NCBI GenBank assembly: GCA_019310665.1
Contig: JAFDDW010000079.1
Span: 1-7,484 of the forward strand
Reading direction: 5' to 3'
DNA: 7,484 nt
From: Deltaproteobacteria bacterium
GTDB lineage: Bacteria; Desulfobacterota; Desulfobacteria; Desulfobacterales; JAFDCJ01
Each line of letters starts with the position of its first letter. The first letter of the stretch is position 1. The notes beneath the pieces were generated by a model, which saw nothing but the letters and a program-made list of their open reading frames with translations, had not been told where the DNA came from and did not search any database. Both the position numbers and the translations under genes were made by a program. This document shows positions 1-4,937 of this stretch, in pieces.

Positions 1-275
1 CCATAGAAAAAGAATGACTGTCTGTCAGCCAATTGTTTTCTCCATATCACTTTTGCACGGTAGACGTCATGGCCGGCGGTATGGGGGGAATTTTCAACCC
101 CTATAAAAATTTCAGCGCCAACTTTCGGTGCATAATCCGATTCAAAATACATGCCTCCTCGACTGTAATTAAACATCATGCCTTCATAATACCTACTAGA
201 GGGGTAATTTTCGAACATGATCGAGGCTTCGTGGCGGAAACGCGCAAAGTCTCTTTGGTCCGGCTTGGACTCCAT
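1..275 (-). CDS. PilZ-domain protein, 3' end cut by window edge
   Basis: The reading frame opens at ATG (273-275) and continues without a stop to base 1, giving 91 codons of the N-terminal part. A ribosome binding site GGAAGG (plus-strand 282-287) lies 6 nt before the ATG. Two hallmarks of c-di-GMP-binding PilZ domains are visible: RxxxR at residues 8-12 (RDFAR) and NxSxxG at 36-41 (NYSRGG). They are followed by the beta-barrel pattern GMYFES, PKVGAEIFIGVE and VYRAKVIWRK. From the family, such single-domain proteins bind cyclic di-GMP through these residues and act as cytoplasmic adaptors in motility, surface or exopolysaccharide control. The target here is unknown. The gene has its own promoter and structured leader (276-437), so it need not be cotranscribed with hypD upstream on the same strand. 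The C-terminus lies outside the window. PilZ assignment is firm; the biological role is not. Confidence 0.88.
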   Translation of the reverse strand, partial: MESKPDQRDFARFRHEASIMFENYPSSRYYEGMMFNYSRGGMYFESDYAPKVGAEIFIGVENSPHTAGHDVYRAKVIWRKQLADRQSFFFY

Positions 276-403
276 CTGACACCTTCCCTAGGGTTGCGTG
301 CGAAATCAATTAAAAAAACAGGCGGTTTGATTTCACCGGCCCGGCATAAATACAGACCGGATTGCGTCCGGTTACCTTGGTCGACAGCACAAAGTGTGCC
401 TAT
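276..403 (-). promoter_or_regulatory. Structured leader, candidate attenuator of the PilZ gene
   Basis: Between the likely transcription start (about 403) and the PilZ ATG the minus-strand RNA shows four elements in order. First is a hairpin GCACA-CTT-TGTGC (387-399). Second is a perfect hairpin ACCGGA-CGCAA-TCCGGT (367-372 with 356-361). Third is a long-range pairing of GACCGGA (355-361, plus strand) with ACCGGCCC (335-342), which competes with both the second hairpin and the terminator. Last is an intrinsic terminator (312-341). Alternative pairing of three CCGG-containing strands just before a terminator is the layout of attenuators and transcriptional riboswitches. The structure is seen; switching is inferred. 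I do not recognise a known riboswitch class. It could also be a small RNA with its own terminator. Confidence 0.5.
312..341 (-). terminator. Intrinsic terminator inside the PilZ leader
   Basis: On the minus strand GGCCGGT (335-341) pairs with ACCGCC (321-326), six pairs with one bulged C and an 8-nt loop. Two bases later comes a run of seven T (plus-strand A run 312-318). The T run ends 24 nt before the GGAAGG ribosome binding site of the PilZ gene. The terminator therefore acts on transcripts entering that gene, which fits attenuation or a small leader RNA. Confidence 0.6.
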
Positions 404-409
404 TTGCTG

Positions 410-437
410 ATTAGATAAAATTTTTACATAATTACAA
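410..437 (-). promoter_or_regulatory. Candidate sigma-70 type promoter of the PilZ leader
   Basis: Reading the minus strand, TTGTAA (432-437) is followed by a 16-nt spacer and TCTAAT (410-415). The -10 matches the consensus at five of six bases and the -35 at four of six. The predicted start, near 403, falls just before the first leader hairpin, which supports the assignment. Confidence 0.45.
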
Positions 438-666
438 TAGCTTATAGAATTTTATAACACAAAATAAATGCGACTATATCTCCAGTCTATGAAATGTATG
501 CCACAATTATTATGAAATTTTTTTCCCAATCGTATTTATGGCAGCCGTAATTTTTATTCGCCAGGCAGGTGATACGTACATTGCATTAAATCTTCAGATT
601 TTTGGGAGGCCTTTAATCGATTTTAAGGGGCTGACGTAAAGAGGGTTAAGGCTAAAGCAATGATGA
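438..666. other. AT-rich intergenic stretch, no gene seen
   Basis: I see no credible coding region on either strand here. Stop codons are frequent and no start with a ribosome binding site leads to more than a few codons. The only structures are a near-palindrome AAATCT-TC-AGATTT (588-601) and an imperfect palindrome around ATCGAT (611-629). Both are short enough to be chance in AT-rich DNA. Confidence 0.6.
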
Positions 667-689
667 GGGTGATTCGCAAGGAATCACCC
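667..689 (-). terminator. Probable terminator of the hypE-hypD operon
   Basis: A perfect 9-bp stem GGGTGATTC / GAATCACCC closes a 5-nt loop. It begins 84 nt downstream of the hypD stop codon on the minus strand. The tail after the stem is only moderately T-rich (TCATCATTGCTTT), so it could be a weak intrinsic terminator or a 3'-end-stabilising hairpin. Confidence 0.6.
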
Positions 690-773
690 CCAGAGCATTG
701 GGATAACAGCATGACAACCCGCACACTGTTATTAGTTATATCGTTACCTATTGGAAAAACTTTAGAGGAAGTT

Positions 774-3134
774 TTAAAAGGATCCCTGTTCGGTGCGGGC
801 GATGATTTCTTCCTGATGGTATTCATCCAGATCGATGAAATAATCACTGTAACCGGCGACCCTGACAAGCAGGTCCCGGTACTCATCGGGTGCGTTCTGA
901 GCTTTTCGCAGGGTTTGTGAATCAACGATATTAAATTGGATATGATGGCCGTTGAGCTTGAAATAGGTGCGGATGAGATGGGATAGATTTTCGATACCCT
1001 CTTCCCCATCGAGTACATCGGGTAAGAATCTCTGGTTCAGGAGGGTACCACCGGATTTGATCTGGTCCATTTTTCCCAGAGACTTGATAACGGCCGTCGG
1101 GCCGTTGCGGTCCGCCCCTTGAGAAGGTGACGTGCCGTCGGAGATCGGCAGGGTGGCCAGGCGGCCGTTGGCCGAAGCATCCAGTTTTTTCCCAAAGTAG
1201 ATATGACAGGTGGTGGATAGCATGTTTAGATGATAAGAGGAGTTTTTTGTATTCGGTTTACCGTCAATGACCGCGAACAAAGAATTGTAAACCCGCTGCA
1301 TTATCGTATCCGCGTAATCATCATCGTTTCCATAAAAAGGGGTCTTGTTAATGAGACGCAGGCGCATGGGCTCCTGTCCCTTAAAATTATTTTTTAGCGC
1401 TGACAGCAATTGCCCCATAGGAAGACTTTTTTCTTCGAATACGTGCTTTTTAATGGCGGACAGGCTGTCGGTAACGGTGCCGATTCCGCAGCACTGAATG
1501 TAGTTGGTGTTGTAGCGTGGACCTCCGTTGTAGTAATCTTGGCCGTTGGCAATGCAATCGCTGATGACAACCGACAGGAACGGGGCCGGGGCATAGTTCG
1601 CATACATGCGCTCAATGTAATTATTCACCCGAATTTTCAGATCGGTAATATATTGGAGTTGACGATTAAAAGCAGCGTAAAGGTCATCGAAATTGTCAAA
1701 CTTTGTTGGTTCTCCGGTCTGCGGACCGATCTGTTGCCGGGTGATGGGGTCCCTGCCGTTGTTGAGGGCCAGTTCCAGGATTTTAGGGACATTGAGATAG
1801 CCGGTTAATATGTAAGCCTCTTTTCCAAAACTGCCGGTTTCGATACAACCGCTGCATCCGCCCTGCCGGGCATCTTCTATGGTTTTGCCGGTGCGCATTT
1901 GTTCCATGATGACTTCATCGGTGTTAAACACCGATGGGTATCCGTATCCTTTACGAATCACACGACAGGCTTCCTTCAGAAAGCGGTCGGGTGTTTTATG
2001 GCTGATCTGGACGTTGGCCTGGGGCTGGAGCAGATGGATTTCGTCCATGACTTCCAGCATGATGTAGGATACCTCATTGACGCCGTCCGATCCGTCCTGC
2101 AGCAGTCCGCCGATGTTGATGTTGGTAAAATCATTGTAAGTACCGCTTTCTAGAGCGGTGACACCGATCTTGGGAGGCGCCGGCTGGTTGTTGACCTTGA
2201 TCCAGAAACACGCCAGGAGTTCGTTGGCTTTTTTGCGGTCCAGATTTCCGTCTGCCAGGCCCTTTTGATAGAAGGGGTACAGGTGCTGATCCAGGTGGCC
2301 CGGGCTCATCGCATCCCACCCGTTTAATTCGGTGATGGTGCCGAGGTGCACAAACCAGTACATTTGCAAGGCTTCCTGAAAATTTCGCGGCGCCTGCGCC
2401 GGCACCCGCCGGCAAGTTAACGCAATCTGTGCCAGCTCAGCTTTTCTGGCGGAGTCTGTTTCTTTTTGGGCCATTTTGTCAGCCAGCTCAGCATGGCGCT
2501 CGGCAAAAATAATGATCGCATCACAGGAAATATCCATGGCCGCCAGCTCTTCGCCTTTGTCGGCCGCCTGCGGATCATTCAGATAGTCAAGCCGGGCGAT
2601 GCTCTCGGCAATTTCGGCTTTGAAATCCAGCATGCCTTTTTCATAGATGATCCCATCCAGGGCTGTATGCCCGGGAGCGCGTTGCTCCATAAATTCGGTG
2701 AACATACCGGCGGCATAGGCCGCCTGCCACTCTTGTGGGACCTGGCTGAATACCCTTTCGCGCAGGGTGCGGCCCTGCCAGTAAGGAATGATCTCTTTTT
2801 TATAAATCTCAATGTCTTCGTCAGACACCGCATAGCGGGTCATCGCCCTGGAATTTAAAATTTGCAGATCATCCACCGTGTGACATGTCAATTCCGGGAA
2901 GGTCGAAACCGCTTTGGGATAAGGGCCGCGCTCCCCCACAATCAGTTCATTTTTGCCGACGTAGATGGTTTTCTTTTCGCAAATATTTTTGAAATTCAAC
3001 GCCCGCAGGACGGGGATCGAATACTTTCCATAGTTATTTTTGTAGAACTGAGTCACCAAAACAGCACGTTCGATCGAAATACTGGGAAGGGCCTCAAAGC
3101 TTTCTTGGCGAAGTTTCGCAACTCTGGGAGTCAC
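774..3134 (-). CDS. hypD: trans-4-hydroxy-L-proline dehydratase, glycyl radical enzyme
   Basis: This 786-residue cytoplasmic glycyl radical enzyme should convert trans-4-hydroxy-L-proline to 1-pyrroline-5-carboxylate and water, feeding proline formation by P5C reductase. The thiyl-radical Cys430 and acid-base Glu432 lie in GCSGCIE (426-432), and the glycyl-radical loop RVAGYSDYF carries Gly761. Compared from memory with Clostridioides difficile HypD (Cys434, Glu436, Gly765), the numbering is offset by exactly four. With that offset the substrate-pocket residues also match: Phe148, His156, Asp274, Ser330, Asp335, Phe336, Tyr446 and Thr641. This argues for HypD over the choline, glycerol, isethionate or arylacetate members. 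The start is GTG, fixed by AGGAGGA (plus-strand 3141-3147) with 7 nt between GGAGG and GTG. The activase gene ends 3 nt upstream, so the pair is translationally coupled. Oddities are an extra Cys427 making CSGC at the thiyl site and a Cys548-Cys549 pair. The gene is intact. A divergent substrate cannot be excluded. Confidence 0.85.
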   Translation of the reverse strand: MTPRVAKLRQESFEALPSISIERAVLVTQFYKNNYGKYSIPVLRALNFKNICEKKTIYVGKNELIVGERGPYPKAVSTFPELTCHTVDDLQILNSRAMTRYAVSDEDIEIYKKEIIPYWQGRTLRERVFSQVPQEWQAAYAAGMFTEFMEQRAPGHTALDGIIYEKGMLDFKAEIAESIARLDYLNDPQAADKGEELAAMDISCDAIIIFAERHAELADKMAQKETDSARKAELAQIALTCRRVPAQAPRNFQEALQMYWFVHLGTITELNGWDAMSPGHLDQHLYPFYQKGLADGNLDRKKANELLACFWIKVNNQPAPPKIGVTALESGTYNDFTNINIGGLLQDGSDGVNEVSYIMLEVMDEIHLLQPQANVQISHKTPDRFLKEACRVIRKGYGYPSVFNTDEVIMEQMRTGKTIEDARQGGCSGCIETGSFGKEAYILTGYLNVPKILELALNNGRDPITRQQIGPQTGEPTKFDNFDDLYAAFNRQLQYITDLKIRVNNYIERMYANYAPAPFLSVVISDCIANGQDYYNGGPRYNTNYIQCCGIGTVTDSLSAIKKHVFEEKSLPMGQLLSALKNNFKGQEPMRLRLINKTPFYGNDDDYADTIMQRVYNSLFAVIDGKPNTKNSSYHLNMLSTTCHIYFGKKLDASANGRLATLPISDGTSPSQGADRNGPTAVIKSLGKMDQIKSGGTLLNQRFLPDVLDGEEGIENLSHLIRTYFKLNGHHIQFNIVDSQTLRKAQNAPDEYRDLLVRVAGYSDYFIDLDEYHQEEIIARTEQGSF

Positions 3135-3137
3135 TGT

Positions 3138-4052
3138 CTATCCTCCTATTTTGACCTCTAAATCGTAGCTTTCCAATTGACGGGCAATGGATGCGATGAC
3201 ATCCCCGGAAGGACGCTCAATATCGGTCGCATGATTTTTTAGCCCGAGATTTCTGTATTTGGCCTCCGCTGTGCCGTGATACGGTAATATATTTATTCCG
3301 ATAACGCCGGGCAGGGACGATGCCAAAGCACCCGTGCGATCGATATTTTCCTTATCCGTGTTAATACCGGGTATCACCGGAAAGCGGATAATGATCCTGG
3401 CGCCCTGTCGGCTCAACTGCTGAAGGTTGGTCAGAATGGTTTCGTTGGACACACCTGTGTAGCGGTAGTGTTTTTCAGGGTCCATATGTTTTAAATCGTA
3501 AAGAAATAGATCCGTGCGAGCGGCTATTTTTAGAACTGTTTGCGTATCGGCATGTCCCGAAGTGTCAAGGGTGCGGTGGATCCTCAGCTGACCACAGGCA
3601 TCCAGCAGTTGCATCAAGAAAATCGGCTGCATCAGGGGCTCGCCGCCGGAAATGGTCACGCCTCCGCTGGATTGGTCATAAAACAAGGTGTCCTTGGTGA
3701 TTTCGGCGACGACCTCATCCAGCGTCATGGTCCGGCCGATAAATTCCACCGCCTCAGCCGGGCAAACGTGGGCGCAGGTTTCACAATACCGGCAATCGGC
3801 GGCCGTCCATTGTAATTTGCCTTCGAATTCCAGGATCGCATCGTTGGGACAGGCCGTCACGCACTCTCGGCAGCCGATGCAGCGCTCCGGGCGGTAGAGG
3901 CGATGGGTTGTCATACTCAGGCTTTCGGGATTGTGGCACCACCAGCATGAAAGGGGGCAGCCCTTAAAAAAAACGGTGGTCCGGATGCCCGGACCATCGT
4001 GGATGGCGTATTTTTTTATGTCGAAAATTTCTCCGGTTATAGCGGTTGTCAT
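3138..4052 (-). CDS. hypE: Glycyl radical enzyme activase, radical SAM, HypE-type
   Basis: The 304-residue protein is the partner that installs the glycyl radical on HypD, using S-adenosylmethionine and an electron from a reduced [4Fe-4S] cluster. The radical SAM motif CPLSCWWC gives Cys32, Cys36 and Cys39. Two ferredoxin-type [4Fe-4S] motifs follow: Cys58/61/64/68 and Cys87/90/93/97. The SAM-binding SGGEP lies at 135-139, and YDLKHMD further on is typical of PFL-activase relatives. The N-terminal HDGPGIRTTVFFKGCP is the standard family signature and supports the ATG at 4050-4052. The ribosome binding site there is weak (GGGAC about 7 nt upstream). The gene comes first in a two-gene operon, and its last codons double as the ribosome binding site of hypD. 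The activase class is certain; the HypE name depends on its neighbour being HypD. Confidence 0.87.
   Translation of the reverse strand: MTTAITGEIFDIKKYAIHDGPGIRTTVFFKGCPLSCWWCHNPESLSMTTHRLYRPERCIGCRECVTACPNDAILEFEGKLQWTAADCRYCETCAHVCPAEAVEFIGRTMTLDEVVAEITKDTLFYDQSSGGVTISGGEPLMQPIFLMQLLDACGQLRIHRTLDTSGHADTQTVLKIAARTDLFLYDLKHMDPEKHYRYTGVSNETILTNLQQLSRQGARIIIRFPVIPGINTDKENIDRTGALASSLPGVIGINILPYHGTAEAKYRNLGLKNHATDIERPSGDVIASIARQLESYDLEVKIGG
3141..3147 (-). promoter_or_regulatory. Ribosome binding site fixing the hypD GTG start
   Basis: AGGAGGA on the minus strand is a near-perfect anti-SD match 6-7 nt before GTG at 3132-3134. It is embedded in the last sense codons of hypE, just before the hypE stop (3138-3140). 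Ribosomes terminating on hypE would therefore sit on the hypD initiation site. Confidence 0.8.
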
Positions 4053-4172
4053 AAATATGTCCCGTTTGCCAGATTTCCCAACAGGAGAAAATATAATGTG
4101 TATTCGTTTGAAATTATTACAAACATGACAACCGCTATATTATGATAAACAATTGGATTCCAGTTCCATCCA

Positions 4173-4204
4173 TTTATAGTGCATCTGATATGGATGAGTG
4201 TCAA
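4173..4204 (-). promoter_or_regulatory. Weak candidate promoter for hypE-hypD
   Basis: On the minus strand there is a perfect TTGACA (4199-4204), backed by an A+T tract containing the palindrome TTTAAATTTAAA (4205-4216) that could serve as an UP element. The best -10, TATAAA (4173-4178), is 20 nt away, longer than the usual 16-18. The site would give a leader of about 110-115 nt. The long spacer could mean it needs an activator or is chance. Confidence 0.27.
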
Positions 4205-4371
4205 TTTAAATTTAAAATCTGCCTTAAAAGGCATTATATCCGCTTGAGTTGTGAATAGCGGATTTAGCTCATCCTTCGATGTAAGATAGCTGCTCATGGC
4301 CAAAACTGCTTTGATCATTTAAAATCACACCGGCCGGGATCTAAACCCGGATAAAGCCCCAATTTCAACGA

Positions 4372-4389
4372 ACTATCTTAAATGATAGT
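4372..4389. promoter_or_regulatory. Palindrome ACTATC-N6-GATAGT, possible operator
   Basis: Two perfect 6-bp inverted arms flank TTAAAT, an 18-bp dyad of the size bound by dimeric helix-turn-helix regulators. It lies midway between the two divergent operons, about 41 bp upstream of the candidate nuo -35. No regulator gene is in the window to support it, and short dyads arise by chance in AT-rich DNA. Confidence 0.3.
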
Positions 4390-4429
4390 GATTTTTACCA
4401 AAAAAATCATCGATTGCGCCATTTTATAC

Positions 4430-4458
4430 TTGCATAAATAACGATATTGCTGCATAAA
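4430..4458 (+). promoter_or_regulatory. Candidate promoter of the nuo operon
   Basis: TTGCAT (4430-4435), a 17-nt spacer and CATAAA (4453-4458) give a plausible though imperfect sigma-70 promoter. It would start transcription near 4465, about 62 nt before the nuoA ATG. The -35 and -10 both fall in copies of the direct repeat TGCATAAAT. Confidence 0.35.
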
Positions 4459-4459
4459 T
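4431..4459 (+). repeat. Direct repeat TGCATAAAT, two copies 20 bp apart
   Basis: Identical 9-mers occupy 4431-4439 and 4451-4459, start to start 20 bp, which is close to two helical turns. The position directly over the candidate nuo promoter makes a tandem regulator site possible, but the similarity of the -35 and -10 elements could also produce it. Confidence 0.45.
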
Positions 4460-4495
4460 TTCTCTTCATTTCTTATTTCTTTCCCTGTTTTCCTT
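4459..4495 (+). other. Pyrimidine tract in the nuoA 5' untranslated region
   Basis: Of 37 bases, 34 are C or T; the only purines are at 4468, 4475 and 4487. The tract would form an unstructured start to the nuo mRNA leader. It could favour ribosomal protein S1 or Hfq-type binding, or be incidental. Confidence 0.4.
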
Positions 4496-4526
4496 AGTCC
4501 AGGATAAGATCTTGACGGAGGGGGCC

Positions 4527-4937
4527 ATGCAGGTTGTTGTCAATGATGGTGTATTATCTCCCTGGGAACCCGGTATTTTCAGCCTGGTGATTTTTGGTAT
4601 TTTGATCGTGGCGTTAATTGCGCTGCTTTTGTTTATTGCCTCCTGGATCGGGGAAAAAAAACCCGGTGTCGAAAAATCGCGCCCTTATGAAAGCGGTATT
4701 ATACCCACCGGAAGTGCGCGACTGCGATATCCGGTTCCTTTCTACCTGGTGGCCATTTTCTTTCTGCTTTTTGATGTCGAGGGGGCCTATATTTTCTCGT
4801 GGGCCATTGCCTGGGAGCAATTGGGCTGGGCAGGCTGGCTGCAGATATCATTTTTCATTACGGTGTTAATTCTTGGGCTTGTTTATGTATGGGTAAAAGG
4901 AGGGCTTGAGTGGGGGCCGACGGGCAAAAAAAATTAG
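4527..4937 (+). CDS. nuoA: NADH-quinone oxidoreductase subunit A
   Basis: The 136-residue inner-membrane subunit belongs to the membrane arm of complex I beside the quinone cavity. Three hydrophobic segments are visible at about 17-40, 69-93 and 103-124. The family core is present: PYESG (53-57), PxGSARLR (60-67), FYLVAIFFLLFDVE (72-85). Asp83 and Glu85 correspond to the conserved acidic pair of the FDVE motif that shapes the loop next to the quinone channel. The segment after it reads GAYIFSWA where many homologues have a Pro before WA. The ATG at 4527 is chosen over an upstream TTG at 4512 because GGAGG (4517-4521) lies 5 nt before it. The last 28 nt overlap nuoBCD in another frame, so the two are translationally coupled. 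Confidence 0.93.
   Translation: MQVVVNDGVLSPWEPGIFSLVIFGILIVALIALLLFIASWIGEKKPGVEKSRPYESGIIPTGSARLRYPVPFYLVAIFFLLFDVEGAYIFSWAIAWEQLGWAGWLQISFFITVLILGLVYVWVKGGLEWGPTGKKN
4898..4904 (+). promoter_or_regulatory. Ribosome binding site fixing the nuoBCD GTG start
   Basis: AGGAGGG lies 5 nt before GTG (4910-4912) and sits inside the nuoA reading frame. No ATG alternative with a comparable site exists before the conserved NuoB sequence, so this decides the start. Confidence 0.75.

Larger units (their letters stand above)
4053..4526. other. Divergent intergenic region between hypE and nuoA
   Basis: This 474-bp stretch is AT-rich and separates the divergent hypED and nuo operons. I see no convincing gene. 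An open frame of 89 codons on the minus strand (to 4318) has no ribosome binding site and no recognisable domain. The region holds the candidate promoters, palindrome, direct repeat and pyrimidine tract listed separately, plus a short CCGGG/CCCGG inverted repeat with a 7-nt loop around 4334-4350. Confidence 0.6.

Noticed and set aside
300..403. c-di-GMP-I (GEMM) riboswitch in front of the PilZ gene
   Set aside because: Only a segment like the 3' hairpin (AAGGTAACCGG) is seen. The required upstream half and tetraloop-receptor layout are absent, so no riboswitch class is claimed.
33..410. Plus-strand open frame of 125 codons at the left end
   Set aside because: It runs antisense to the PilZ gene and its leader, starts without a ribosome binding site and has no recognisable domain, while the minus strand has conserved PilZ motifs.
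588..601. AAATCT-TC-AGATTT followed by T as a terminator
   Set aside because: The stem is AT-only and at most five pairs with a usable loop, and no gene ends just before it on the plus strand.
774..3134. Identification as pyruvate formate-lyase, choline trimethylamine-lyase, glycerol dehydratase or arylacetate decarboxylase
   Set aside because: The substrate-pocket residues match HypD at a constant offset of four. The thiyl site carries a single catalytic Cys followed by Ile-Glu-Thr-Gly, not the Cys-Cys pair of pyruvate formate-lyase nor the GCVEP of choline and diol enzymes.
4049..4318. Minus-strand open frame of 89 codons upstream of hypE
   Set aside because: No ribosome binding site, no family resemblance, AT-driven composition, and it would occupy the place where the hypE promoter should be.
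4512..4526. Upstream TTG start for nuoA
   Set aside because: The Shine-Dalgarno GGAGG at 4517-4521 lies after this TTG and is correctly spaced for the ATG at 4527.
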